Positions 40,092 through 47,843 of a DNA stretch of 64,000 nt are shown here, piece by piece. The notes beneath the pieces are model-generated. The model was not told the origin of the DNA. It made no database searches and worked only from the letters and a program-made list of their open reading frames with translations. A program made the position numbers and the translations under genes. This stretch comes from Actinoplanes aureus (lineage in GTDB: Bacteria > Actinomycetota > Actinomycetes > Mycobacteriales > Micromonosporaceae). The DNA is taken from contig NZ_JADQTO010000029.1 in assembly GCF_015704865.1 (NCBI RefSeq), forward strand, positions 1 through 64,000. The letters are read 5' to 3'. Numbering within the stretch: position 1 is the first letter of the stretch; every line of letters starts with the position of its first letter.

Positions 40092-40117
40092 GGAATCAGT
40101 ACAGCCGGCAATTTGTT
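40092..40117 (+). promoter_or_regulatory. SigR/SigH-type promoter of the group-2 sigma gene
   Basis: GGAAT (40092-40096), exactly 18 nt, then GTT (40115-40117). This is the consensus GGAAT-N18-GTT recognised by SigR (Streptomyces) and SigH (mycobacteria), the thiol-oxidative-stress sigma factors. Transcription would start near 40122, giving a ~50-nt leader. Confidence 0.65.
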
Positions 40118-40172
40118 GTGTAGATGGCAGCCACCGCAATGCACGAGCTGCGGACGTTACGGGAGAGGGCTG

Positions 40173-41174
40173 ATGGACGCAGGTAATGCCCGTAACAGGG
40201 TTAGTGACGGCAATGAGGGGACCGTGGGCAACGTGGAGAAGAGCACCGTGATGCGTACCGACCAGGTCGCCGAAGAGCGCGACCTCGTTGGAGTCTACCT
40301 GCACGAGATCTCCCGGACGCCGTTGTTGGACGCCGCACGGGAGGTTGAACTCTCCAAGGCAATCGAGGCGGGCCTCTACGCCGAGCACCTGCTCGATCAG
40401 GGCGAGGTTCGCCGCGGCGTCAGCCGGGAGGAACTGGAGCGGCTCGTCACCGAGGGCCAGCGCGCGAAGGACCTGTTCATCAGGGCGAACCTTCGGCTGG
40501 TCGTCTCCATCGCACGTCGCTACGTGCGGTCCGGCATGCCGATGCTGGACCTGATTCAAGAGGGCAACACCGGTCTGGTCCGCGCGGTCGAGAAGTTCGA
40601 CTACGAGCGCGGCTACAAGTTCTCGACCTACGCCACCTGGTGGGTGCGGCAGGCGATCAGCCGGGCCATCGCCCAGCAGGAGCGCACCGTCCGGCTCCCC
40701 GTGCACCTGGTCGAGGACGTCAACCGGATGCGTAACGTCACCCGCCAGCTCGTCCGTGAGCTGGGCGGCGACCCGGAGCCGGAGCAGGTCGCCGCGGCCC
40801 TGGGTGTGACCGTCGAGCGGGTCAACGAGCTCACTCGCTGGGCGCAGGACACCGTCTCCCTGGACACCCCGGTCGGCGACGACGGCGACACCAACCTCGG
40901 TGACCTGGTCGCCGACAGCGACGCACCGTCGCCCGAGGAGATCGTGCTGAACGCGCTGGAGCGTCAGCGCATCGAAGGCCTGCTGAACCACCTGGACGAC
41001 CGGTCGGCAGGCATCATGCGCGCCCGGTACGGCCTGGAGGACGGCCGGGAGCACTCGCTGACCGAGGTGGCCTCGCGCTTCTCGCTCAGCCGGGAGCGGA
41101 TCCGCCAGCTGGAGATCCAGGCGCTCGGCCGGCTGCGTGAGCTGGCCCGGGCCGAGGGCCTGCAGGCCGCCTGA
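40173..41174 (+). CDS. Group-2 sigma-70 factor (SigB/HrdD-like)
   Basis: 333 residues. Sigma regions are visible in order: 1.2 (DLVGVYLHEISRTPLLDAAREVELSKAIE), 2 (RANLRLVVSIARRY, LIQEGNTGLVRAVEKFDY, FSTYATWWVRQAI), 3 (PVHLVEDVNRM) and 4 (TLTEVASRFSLSRERIRQLE). The long region 1.1 and non-conserved region of principal sigma are missing, so it is not the housekeeping HrdB but a group-2 relative. The ATG at 40173 has GGGAGAGG upstream. The SigR-type promoter suggests thiol stress induction, as known for hrdD in Streptomyces and sigB in mycobacteria. A strong bidirectional terminator follows. Confidence 0.92.
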   Translation: MDAGNARNRVSDGNEGTVGNVEKSTVMRTDQVAEERDLVGVYLHEISRTPLLDAAREVELSKAIEAGLYAEHLLDQGEVRRGVSREELERLVTEGQRAKDLFIRANLRLVVSIARRYVRSGMPMLDLIQEGNTGLVRAVEKFDYERGYKFSTYATWWVRQAISRAIAQQERTVRLPVHLVEDVNRMRNVTRQLVRELGGDPEPEQVAAALGVTVERVNELTRWAQDTVSLDTPVGDDGDTNLGDLVADSDAPSPEEIVLNALERQRIEGLLNHLDDRSAGIMRARYGLEDGREHSLTEVASRFSLSRERIRQLEIQALGRLRELARAEGLQAA

Positions 41175-41192
41175 CGCACCACGAACGAGTAA

Positions 41193-41235
41193 CGAAAGGC
41201 CGGTGCCCCCGGGATTCGGGGGCACCGGCCTTTCG
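41193..41235. terminator. Bidirectional terminator of the sigma and NlpC/P60 genes
   Basis: A perfect 19-bp stem (41193-41211 with 41217-41235) and 5-nt loop, with A-rich and T-rich flanks on the respective sides. It is 19 bp beyond the sigma stop and 12 bp from the end of the convergent NlpC/P60 gene. Confidence 0.85.
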
Positions 41236-41246
41236 TCGTACCAGGG

Positions 41247-42209
41247 TTACTTGATTCGGCCGTAGCCGTTCGGGCTCATGATGTCGATCGTCCGGTGCAG
41301 CACGTCACGGCCGGCCGACGGCGCATCGATGATCTTTCCGCCGCCGACGTAGATGGCGACGTGCCCGTTCGAGCGGTAGAACACCAGGTCGCCTGGTTGC
41401 AGGTCGGCACGGCTGATCCGGGCCGTGGCGCTGTACTGCGCGGCGGCGTTGTGCGGCAATGACTTGCCCGCCGCGGCCCAGGCCGCCGAGGTGAGACCGG
41501 AGCAGTCGTACGAGTTCGGGCCGGCGTCGCCGTAGCCGTACGGCTTGCCGATCTGGTTGAAGGCGAAGGTCACGGCCTTGCCCGCCGAGCCGGGGATGTC
41601 CGGGATCTTGCCGGTGTAGCCCCCGGTGTCCTCCGTGGGGCTGCCGTAGGCCTGCTCCCGCAGGTCGTACAGCTTGTCGAGGTCGCCCTCGATCTTCTTC
41701 TTGCGGTCGGCGAGTTCCTGGACCTGCGCGGTCTGCTTGTCCTGAGTGACCTTGAGGGCCGCCTTACGCTCGGCGTACGTCTCGGTCGTCTCGGTGAAGG
41801 CGTCGATGTCCTGCTGGTTCGCCTGCGCGATCTGCTCCAGATAGGCCATCCGCTGCAGCAGGGTGTCCTCGTCGCCGCTCGCCAGCACGTTGAGCGGACC
41901 CACTCGTCCCTGGATGTACGAGGTGGCGGCGATGGTCTTCACCTTGGCGGTGGCGTTCGCGAGAGCGGCCTGGGTCGGCTTCAGCGACGCTTCCAGCTTG
42001 ACCGTGTCCGCCTTGGTCTTCTTCAGGTCGAGCCGCATCTTGTTGTACGACTCGGTGACGTCCTCGAGCTTCTCCGACGCCGCGTCGATCTTCTTCTTGA
42101 GCTCGCTCTTGGACGGGGCCGCGTGTACGGCCGTCGCTCCCGACGTGGTGATCGCGAGCGCTGTCAGCGCGACCACGAGCGCCCGGAGCCGGGTACGGGG
42201 GTGTGGCAC
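41247..42209 (-). CDS. Secreted NlpC/P60 peptidoglycan endopeptidase with coiled coil
   Basis: 320 residues. A signal peptide (~1-30, AVHAA site) is followed by a long coiled-coil domain (~32-200, KSELKKKIDAASEKLEDV heptads) and a C-terminal NlpC/P60 domain (~205-320) with catalytic Cys in YDCSGLT and His in GHVAIYVG. This is the RipA-like layout of actinobacterial D,L-endopeptidases, which cut the stem peptide of peptidoglycan during division. The start GTG at 42209 lies behind a GGAAGAAAGG site that is part of the leader stem. The long leader and promoter are described separately. Confidence 0.92.
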   Translation of the reverse strand: MPHPRTRLRALVVALTALAITTSGATAVHAAPSKSELKKKIDAASEKLEDVTESYNKMRLDLKKTKADTVKLEASLKPTQAALANATAKVKTIAATSYIQGRVGPLNVLASGDEDTLLQRMAYLEQIAQANQQDIDAFTETTETYAERKAALKVTQDKQTAQVQELADRKKKIEGDLDKLYDLREQAYGSPTEDTGGYTGKIPDIPGSAGKAVTFAFNQIGKPYGYGDAGPNSYDCSGLTSAAWAAAGKSLPHNAAAQYSATARISRADLQPGDLVFYRSNGHVAIYVGGGKIIDAPSAGRDVLHRTIDIMSPNGYGRIK

Positions 42210-42415
42210 TGGTCAGGGGCCTTTCTTCCGCTTGGCCGCCCACCGGGGGTGCTGATGCTTGGGTCCAGCAGCGCCGCGGGCGGGAAGAAGGCCCTACCGC
42301 TGGTTTCCCGGTTCCGGTCGTGACGGCCGCCACCGGGGGAGGTGGCGGCCGTCACGGAGAGTCGGCGGCGTTGGCCGGCGCCACCCGAGGGTTTGTGGCT
42401 GCGGACCGAACCAAC
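42210..42415 (-). ncRNA. Structured 5' leader of the NlpC/P60 gene
   Basis: About 205 nt between the predicted start of transcription (~42415) and the GTG. It contains a perfect 16-bp hairpin (42356-42341 with 42334-42319) and a long-range stem near the gene in which GGGCCUUCUUCC (42294-42283) pairs with GGAAGAAAGGCCC (42229-42217), burying the ribosome binding site. Actinobacterial cell wall hydrolase genes often carry c-di-AMP (ydaO) riboswitches here, but I could not find the conserved core. Treat as an unassigned regulatory leader. Confidence 0.55.
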
Positions 42416-42421
42416 CGCATT

Positions 42422-42449
42422 AACCTATCGACGGAAGAAAAGAAATCAA
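42422..42449 (-). promoter_or_regulatory. Promoter of the NlpC/P60 gene
   Basis: Leftward TTGATT (42449-42444), 16-nt spacer, TAGGTT (42427-42422). Embedded in strongly AT-rich DNA (42415-42540) for this genome. Confidence 0.5.
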
Positions 42450-42506
42450 GACCTGACCGACTGATTTCTACCAATAGCCTGGCTTGCGCTATTAATCCCG
42501 ATAACC

Positions 42507-42540
42507 GAGTGTTATTTCGTCGCCGCTGAGCGTTATTTCG
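42507..42540. repeat. Two 13-bp direct repeats in the NlpC/P60 upstream region
   Basis: GAGTGTTATTTCG (42507-42519) and GAGCGTTATTTCG (42528-42540) are 21 bp apart start to start, i.e. two helical turns, upstream of the promoter. Candidate activator or repressor sites; the terminator function for the neighbouring gene is less likely. Confidence 0.4.
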
Positions 42541-42555
42541 GTACGGGATTCCGGA

Positions 42556-42906
42556 CTATTCGCTCAGCGCCGGCTCGTATGCGGAGTTCGGCACCCAGTG
42601 GCTGGTGACGCGACGCTCGGCCCAGAACGAGAAGAACGGAATGGTGCCGGCCAGCATCACGATCAGCATCCGGCTGAACGGCCACTTCGCCCGCCGCGCC
42701 AGGTCGAAGGTGAGCACCAGGTACACCATGTACAGGAAGCCGTGGAACGGGCCGACCAGCTCGACCACCGTGGGGTTGTCGGCAAGGTACTTCAGTGGCA
42801 TGCCGATCACCACGAGGAGGATGAGGACCACGCCGACGATCCAGGCGATGATCCGGTAGCGGGTGAGGGCTCCCTGCACGGCGGGTGTCTCCTTGCTCGT
42901 CTTCAC
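42556..42906 (-). CDS. DUF3817 small integral membrane protein
   Basis: 116 residues with three or four hydrophobic segments and the conserved core GPFHGFLYMVYLVLTFDLARRAKWP typical of DUF3817 (split here: GPFHGFLYMVY and LTFDLARRAKW). Function unknown. It overlaps the upstream gene by 4 bp, so the pair is one operon. Confidence 0.85.
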   Translation of the reverse strand: MKTSKETPAVQGALTRYRIIAWIVGVVLILLVVIGMPLKYLADNPTVVELVGPFHGFLYMVYLVLTFDLARRAKWPFSRMLIVMLAGTIPFFSFWAERRVTSHWVPNSAYEPALSE

Positions 42907-43334
42907 TGGGGGATGCGGCCGGGGTAGTCGGCGGGCCGGGCCCCGGGATGGGCGGCCAGCCAGGCCAGGTAGTCGTTGTAGGCCTCGAGGGCGGGATCGG
43001 TGTCGTCGGCCGGGGCCGCCGGTGCCGCCACCCGGACCGGGCGGCCCAGGGTGATCGGGGCGTCCGCGGAGCGGGGTGCGACCGGAGCCGGCGTCTCGTC
43101 AGCGGTGGGCTCGGTCTCGCCGCGAGACCGGCGCCGGGCCAGCTGGATCTCCCGGACCCAGATGAAGACGACGAAGCCTCCGAAGACCGGCCACTGGAAC
43201 ATGTAGCCCCAGCTGATCGAGTTGCCGTCGGTGGCGCGGCTGAACTGCCACCAGCCCAGGCCGAGGCAGGTCGCGGTCAGCACGAGAGCGACGAAATGCC
43301 GGGCCATCCACGCCGGAGTCCACAGCCCCTTCAT
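42903..43334 (-). CDS. Small membrane protein, cytochrome-oxidase-region type
   Basis: About 143 residues. Two hydrophobic segments (~9-30 and ~42-60) with a GWWQFSRA loop between them resemble a widespread actinobacterial membrane protein of unknown role (a distant SURF1-like look around WWQ). The second half is disordered, Pro/Ala/Asp-rich, ending in a short conserved-looking LEAYNDYLAWLAAHP motif. ATG at 43334 is chosen; GTG at 43340 is an alternative. It overlaps the DUF3817 gene by 4 bp. Confidence 0.7.
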   Translation of the reverse strand: MKGLWTPAWMARHFVALVLTATCLGLGWWQFSRATDGNSISWGYMFQWPVFGGFVVFIWVREIQLARRRSRGETEPTADETPAPVAPRSADAPITLGRPVRVAAPAAPADDTDPALEAYNDYLAWLAAHPGARPADYPGRIPQ

Positions 43335-43420
43335 GCCCACGAGCGTACCGGCGCGGGTTTGGCGACCGCCCCCTCGGGCAACCGTGCTTGGCGAGCGAGG
43401 CGAACGAACGGAGGTGCACG

Positions 43421-43672
43421 ATGACGGACGCGCGATTCGAAGACGGCGCGGCGGTGGTCTTCGACACCGGCATAGACCCTGCGGGTCTGGCCGACGACGA
43501 CCTCTTCCGCGAGCTGAGCAGTCTCTACCGGACCCGGCTGCAGACCCTGCGGCACGGTCCCGACGCGGCCCTGGAGAACCATTTCAAGCGGACCGCGGAG
43601 CTGGAGACCGAGTACATGGCGCGGTATCCGGGCCGCGAGGTCGACCCCCACCGGCTGACCCAGGACTTCTGA
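43421..43672 (+). CDS. DUF6158-like small protein
   Basis: 83 residues, acidic N-terminus then a helical core with the recurring pattern LFRELSSLYRTRLQTL and HFKRTAELETEYMARYP. It resembles a common actinobacterial small protein (DUF6158-like), no known function. GGAGG precedes the ATG by 6 nt. The next gene starts 3 bp after its stop. Confidence 0.7.
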   Translation: MTDARFEDGAAVVFDTGIDPAGLADDDLFRELSSLYRTRLQTLRHGPDAALENHFKRTAELETEYMARYPGREVDPHRLTQDF

Positions 43673-43674
43673 GG

Positions 43675-44193
43675 ATGACTTCTCTTCGCACCAGGGTGGC
43701 CCGAGTGGCCCGGGATTACGCACCGCACGACCACCGGCCGCTCGACGGCTACCTCGTCGCGATGGGTGCGTTCGGCGCCCTTGCGGCCAGCCTCGCCGGT
43801 GCCGCCAAGCTGAGCGGCCGCCCGTTGCCGGACCGGCCCGCCATGGCGGACGTGGCGCTGTTGTCGATCGCCACTCACAAGCTGAGCCGGCTGGTCGCCA
43901 AGGACGCGGTGACCAGCCCGCTGCGTGCCCCGTTCACCCGCTACGCGGAGCCGGCCGGAGCGGCCGAGCTCAACGAGGAGGTACGCGACGGCGGCAGCAG
44001 CGTCCGGCACGGCATCGGCGAGCTGATCACCTGCCCGTTCTGCCTCGCTGTCTGGGTGGCCACCGGGCTGACCGGTGGACTGGTGCTCGCACCCCGGCTG
44101 ACCCGGCTGGCGGCGACCGCGCTCACCGCGACGGCCGTCTCCGACTTCCTCCAGATGGCGTACTCGATCGCCAAGGAGAAGGCGGAGGGCTAG
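43675..44193 (+). CDS. DUF1360 membrane protein
   Basis: About 172 residues, with two membrane segments and the DUF1360 signature ELITCPFCLAVWVA (paired Cys). The N-terminal ~30 residues are charged. Function unknown; sometimes linked to spore or sporulation-like genes, but here it simply follows the DUF6158-like gene in one unit. The C-terminus overlaps the convergent small gene by 4 bp. Confidence 0.85.
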   Translation: MTSLRTRVARVARDYAPHDHRPLDGYLVAMGAFGALAASLAGAAKLSGRPLPDRPAMADVALLSIATHKLSRLVAKDAVTSPLRAPFTRYAEPAGAAELNEEVRDGGSSVRHGIGELITCPFCLAVWVATGLTGGLVLAPRLTRLAATALTATAVSDFLQMAYSIAKEKAEG

Positions 44194-44384
44194 ATCGACC
44201 GCAGGGCCTCGGCGGCCTCGTCCTGGGCGTACTCGCCTTCGGGCAGGGCGTCGATGCGGGTCAGCAGGGCCGCCGGGAGGTCCGAGGCGATCGCCCGGCG
44301 TTGCAGGTCGCCGCTGGTCAGGCGCTCTTGCGCGTCGTACGCGGCGTCGAGGAACTCGTCCAGCACACGGATGTCGTCGGTCAC
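44190..44384 (-). CDS. Small helical protein of unknown function
   Basis: 64 residues, acidic and alpha-helical (VLDEFLDAAYDAQERLTS, LTRIDALPEGEYAQDEAAEAL). No signal peptide or membrane segment. Its 3' end overlaps the DUF1360 gene by 4 bp. Its codon use fits the genome. Not recognised. Confidence 0.55.
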   Translation of the reverse strand: MTDDIRVLDEFLDAAYDAQERLTSGDLQRRAIASDLPAALLTRIDALPEGEYAQDEAAEALRSI

Positions 44385-44672
44385 GGCACGGCTCTACCCG
44401 TACCGCCGCCGGGCAAACCCGGAGGCTGTAATCCAGGTCACATACGCTCCAGGAATCCCGGTGACGTGCCGACAGTTGTGAACAGATGCCGGTGTGCCCA
44501 GTGTCCCCGGGCCTCACCCTAAGCCTTCACGGAGTTCCGTTCGGCTGGAGCCGTGTCGCGCCACTCGCCGCGAGGCGACCTGCACACCGGCATCTACATC
44601 CGCGCCGCGCCCCCGGCCCACCCGGGGGCGGCGCCCGGTTTGCCCCCAACCCGCCCCGGGGAAACATCAACC
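44385..44672. other. Intergenic region
   Basis: 288 bp with a Pro/Arg-rich frame running through it on both strands but no start with a ribosome binding site. I see no further signal. Confidence 0.4.
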
Positions 44673-44876
44673 ATGACCGACGAACGGACCGGACGACGCG
44701 CCGCCGATCTGCTGCCGGAGGAGACGGCGTCGGGCAGTGCCGACCCGCGTGCCCAGGCCGAGGCGATCCTCGCCGACTCCGACGAACGCGAGGACGACCC
44801 CGGCGCGGCACCGGACTCATTTCTCGAAAGACGTCGCTCGGACGAGACGGTTTATCCGGACAACAACCCTCGATAG
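44673..44876 (+). CDS. Small acidic protein of unknown function
   Basis: 67 residues, acidic and Ala/Asp/Glu-rich, hydrophilic and probably disordered (GSADPRAQAEAILADSDER core). GGGGAAA lies ~11 nt before the ATG. A small conserved actinobacterial family of this look exists, but no function is known. It is 49 bp upstream of the GAF-ANTAR gene. Confidence 0.55.
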   Translation: MTDERTGRRAADLLPEETASGSADPRAQAEAILADSDEREDDPGAAPDSFLERRRSDETVYPDNNPR

Positions 44877-44925
44877 GGGCACCTGGCCGCCCACCGTTCT
44901 TGATCGACGTGGCAATATCCGTCCA

Positions 44926-45759
44926 GTGTCCGTCCCGCAACGTCGCATCCCGGCCGTGCAACGCGGCGCCCGTCTGACCCGGCGCGTGCCCGCCGAGAGC
45001 ACGTCCACGTCCGACGTGGTCCGCTGGATCGCGGGTGGACCGGGCCGCGGCCGGAGCAGACGCCAGGCTCCACTCGCCGCGTCCGGCGGACCGCACTCGG
45101 TCGAGCTCGCCGGGCTGCTGCATGAACTGACCGTCCGGCTGCTCTCCGCCGACCGGCTCGGGCAGGCACTGGACCGGCTCGCGGTCTTCGGCGCGAGCGC
45201 CCTGCCGGGCGTCGCGCGCTGCTCGGTCGCTCTGATCGGCGAAGGCGGGCCGCTCACCCGGGCCGGTGCCGGCGCGGCGGGGGAGACCTTCGACGAGCAG
45301 ATGTACGCCCGGAGCACCGGTCCCGGACTGGAGGCGGCCCGGACCCGCTCCCTGGTCGTCTCCGGTGACCTGGCCGATGACGAGCGCTGGCCCGAACTGG
45401 GCGGCGCGGCCCGGGTCGCCGGGGTCCGCGCGGTCCTGGCGGTCCCGCTCGACGTGCGCCGCTCCTCGGTGGGTGCGCTCAGCCTCTACCTGGGCCGGGC
45501 CGGTGACATCGACCCGGAACTGCTGCTCACCGCGATGGCGGTGGCCGGACAGGCGGAGGTGCTGCTCGGCGAGTTGCAGCGGCGGGAAGGGCTGTCCGAG
45601 GGCGCCGAGGTGGACCGGGCGGTCGGCGTGATCATCGCTCAGCGCGGGTGCGGCGTGCAGGAGGCGTACGCGATCCTCCAGGAGAGCGCCCAGCGTCTCG
45701 GGCTGGACCGGCGCAGCGTCGCCGAGCGGCTGCTGATCGCAGCCGCCCGCAACGCCTGA
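44926..45759 (+). CDS. GAF-ANTAR RNA-binding regulator
   Basis: About 277 residues. A GAF domain (~60-205) is followed by a C-terminal ANTAR domain (~215-275, DRAVGVIIAQRGCGVQEAYAILQESAQRLGL), which binds RNA and acts as an antiterminator, usually under GAF or PAS control. The first ~50 residues are basic and may be non-coding if a later GTG (44986) is the start. The ligand is unknown. The convergent mhuD lies 7 bp away. Confidence 0.85.
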   Translation: MSVPQRRIPAVQRGARLTRRVPAESTSTSDVVRWIAGGPGRGRSRRQAPLAASGGPHSVELAGLLHELTVRLLSADRLGQALDRLAVFGASALPGVARCSVALIGEGGPLTRAGAGAAGETFDEQMYARSTGPGLEAARTRSLVVSGDLADDERWPELGGAARVAGVRAVLAVPLDVRRSSVGALSLYLGRAGDIDPELLLTAMAVAGQAEVLLGELQRREGLSEGAEVDRAVGVIIAQRGCGVQEAYAILQESAQRLGLDRRSVAERLLIAAARNA

Positions 45760-45766
45760 GCTTGGT

Positions 45767-46078
45767 TTACGAGGTCGGCTTGTCCACGTGCTGGACGACC
45801 TCGAACTCCAGCAGGCTGGCTCCGGTGGCTACCGGCCGGCTGCGCTCGCCGGCGTGTGCCTCCTTGGCGCTGCCGTTCGACCAGGCCTGGAACGCCTCCT
45901 CCGACTCCCAGCGGGTGTAGACGAAGTAGCGGTTCTCGCCGGCCACCGGGCGCAGCAGTTCGAAGCCGAGGAAGCCCGGGGAGTTCTCCACCGCGCCGTG
46001 CCGGGCCGCGAAACGCTTCTCCAGCTCGGGGCCGGCGCCTTCGGGGACTTCAATCGCGTTGATCTTCACAACAGCCAT
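45767..46078 (-). CDS. mhuD: Haem-degrading monooxygenase (MhuD-type)
   Basis: 103 residues, antibiotic-biosynthesis-monooxygenase fold. The sequence is nearly identical along much of its length to the mycobacterial haem oxygenase MhuD and keeps its active-site set: N7 (KINAIEVP), R26, W66 (FQAWSNG) and H75 (KEAHAG). MhuD uses haem as substrate, releasing iron and mycobilins. It should help obtain iron from haem in the cytoplasm. It follows the ANTAR gene convergently, so it is a single-gene unit. A ferric-uptake operator was not recognised upstream. Confidence 0.9.
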   Translation of the reverse strand: MAVVKINAIEVPEGAGPELEKRFAARHGAVENSPGFLGFELLRPVAGENRYFVYTRWESEEAFQAWSNGSAKEAHAGERSRPVATGASLLEFEVVQHVDKPTS

Positions 46079-46122
46079 GCGGTCACGCTACTGCGCACAC
46101 CTGAGAGCGGGAGTCGCGACGC

Positions 46123-46154
46123 GGGGTACGGGGACTGTGCTCCGCCCGTACCCC
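46123..46154 (-). terminator. Terminator of the MarR-MFS operon
   Basis: A 10-bp stem (46123-46132 with 46145-46154) and 12-nt loop, 10 bp after the MFS stop codon on the leftward strand. Confidence 0.6.
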
Positions 46155-46163
46155 GAATGGGTT

Positions 46164-47843
46164 TTATCCGGCCTGCGGGCCGGAACCCGGACCTGGCACG
46201 CCCGCGCCCTTCTCGGCCTGAAGCGCGTCCTCGGCGCGCGCCTGTTGCGCCGAGCGCTGCGCCAGCGGCAGCTCCGGCAGGAAGAAGACCACGACCAGGC
46301 CGATCAGCATCACGGCGAAGGCCATCAGATAGACGACGTGCACGCTGTCCGAGAAGCCGACCTTGAACGGGTGCGCGATCACGTCGGAGAGCTGGTCCAG
46401 GAACGACGTGTCGTTGAGCGCGTCGCTGCTGGTGGCGCGCTTGAGCAGCTCCTGCTGCGCGGGGTCGGCCTGCAAGGCGGCCTGGAACTCCGGGGTCTGC
46501 TGAGCGGCGGTGAACCGGTCCCGGATGTTGCCCGGCAGCACGTTGAAGAGCACCGAGAGGAAGACCGCGGTGCCCAGCGTGCCGCCCATCGAGCGGAAGA
46601 AGGTCACCGCGCCGGTGGCCGTGCCGATCTCCCGGGGCGAGACCGCGTTCTGCACCGCGGTGATCATCGGCTGCATGTTGCTGCCCAGGCCGAGGCCCAT
46701 CAGCACCATCACCAGCATGGTCTGCCAGAGCGGGGTGTCCGCGCCGACCAGCGAGAAGAGGAAGAGCGCGACGACCATCAGGACGCTGCCGACGATCGGG
46801 AAGATGCGGTAGCGGCCGGTCCGGGAGATCAGCTGGCCGGAGACGATCGAGCCGGCCATGATGCCCACCACGAACGGGATCATCTGGAGGCCGGCCATGG
46901 TGGCCGAGGAACCCTTCACGATCTGCAGGTAGAGCGGGACGGTCATCAGACCGCCGAACATCGCCATGCCGAGGATCGTGCTGGAGACGGAGCCGACCGC
47001 GACCGTACGGTTGCCGAAGAGCCGCAGCGGCAGCAGCGCCTCCTCCTTGTACGCCCGCTCGGCCAGGATGAACCCGATCAGGCCGAGCACACCGATCACG
47101 TAGCAGGTGATCGCCTTCCCGGAGTCCCAGCCCCAGTCCCGGCCCTGCTCGGCGACGGTGAGCAGGGGCACCAGACAGAGGATCAGGGTCATCGCGCCGG
47201 GCCAGTCGATCCGGTGGTCGACCCGGTGGTGCGGCAGATGCAGCACCTTGGCGACCACCGCCATGGCGGCGATGCCGATCGGCACGTTCAGGTAGAACAC
47301 CCAGCGCCAGCCGTCCACCCCGAGGATCTTGTCGGCGCCGGCGAAGAAGCCGCCCAGGATCGGGCCGAGCACGCTGGCGGTGCCGAAGACGGCGAGGAAG
47401 AAGCCCTGGTATTTGGCGCGCTCGCGGGGCGGAACGATGTCGCCGATGATCGCCAGAGCGAGCGACATCAGACCGCCGGCCCCGATGCCCTGGACCGCCC
47501 GGAAGGCGGCGAGCTGCCACATGTTGTCGGAGAGGCCGCAGAGGAACGACCCGACGATGAAGACGCCGATGGCGAAGAGGAAGAACGGGCGCCGGCCGTA
47601 GATGTCCGACAGCTTGCCGTAGAGCGGCGTGGAGATCGTCGAGGTGATCAGGAACGCCGTGGTCGCCCAGGCCTGGAGGTCGAAGCCCTGCAGGTCGTCG
47701 GCGATGGTCCGGGTCGCGGTCGCCATGATCGTCTGATCGAGGGCGGCCAGGAACATGCCCATCATCAGACCGCCCAGGATCGTCAGGATCTGGCGGTGCG
47801 TGAACTCCACCGGTGGGGCGGCTGCTGGGCTGGGGTGGCTCAC
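46164..47843 (-). CDS. MFS drug exporter of the DHA2 (EmrB/QacA) family
   Basis: 559 residues, about 14 hydrophobic segments, with DHA2 motifs: FLAALDQTIMATATRTIADDL (motif D1, split here to FLAALDQTIMATAT), LYGKLSDIYGRRP (loop 2) and GLSDNMWQLAAFRAVQGIGAG (motif C-like). This layout fits a 14-TM antiporter for cationic drugs or dyes. The GTG start overlaps the marR stop codon (GTGA), so the two are translationally coupled and MarR is likely the local repressor. A 14-TM family is preferred over a 12-TM because of the extra helix pair. Confidence 0.92.
   Translation of the reverse strand: MSHPSPAAAPPVEFTHRQILTILGGLMMGMFLAALDQTIMATATRTIADDLQGFDLQAWATTAFLITSTISTPLYGKLSDIYGRRPFFLFAIGVFIVGSFLCGLSDNMWQLAAFRAVQGIGAGGLMSLALAIIGDIVPPRERAKYQGFFLAVFGTASVLGPILGGFFAGADKILGVDGWRWVFYLNVPIGIAAMAVVAKVLHLPHHRVDHRIDWPGAMTLILCLVPLLTVAEQGRDWGWDSGKAITCYVIGVLGLIGFILAERAYKEEALLPLRLFGNRTVAVGSVSSTILGMAMFGGLMTVPLYLQIVKGSSATMAGLQMIPFVVGIMAGSIVSGQLISRTGRYRIFPIVGSVLMVVALFLFSLVGADTPLWQTMLVMVLMGLGLGSNMQPMITAVQNAVSPREIGTATGAVTFFRSMGGTLGTAVFLSVLFNVLPGNIRDRFTAAQQTPEFQAALQADPAQQELLKRATSSDALNDTSFLDQLSDVIAHPFKVGFSDSVHVVYLMAFAVMLIGLVVVFFLPELPLAQRSAQQARAEDALQAEKGAGVPGPGSGPQAG

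Larger units (their letters stand above)
39633..40172. other. Intergenic region ahead of the sigma gene
   Basis: 540 bp of relatively low-GC, non-coding DNA between the SDR start and the sigma factor start. It contains a tandem 15-bp repeat (40006-40035), a SigR-type promoter (40092-40117) and a 56-nt leader. A frame from 39955 to 40173 spans part of it but its codon use is unlike coding DNA. I see no gene and no further clear signal. Confidence 0.5.

Noticed and set aside
39955..40173. A 72-residue ORF whose stop overlaps the sigma factor start (TGATG)
   Set aside because: Its codon usage lacks the GC-rich third positions of true genes, and the SigR-type promoter lies inside it. I treat it as leader DNA.
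42210..42415. c-di-AMP (ydaO) riboswitch annotation of the NlpC/P60 leader
   Set aside because: Some short stretches are alike, but the conserved core including the CAGCUAACC-type segment is not recognisable, so I do not name a class.
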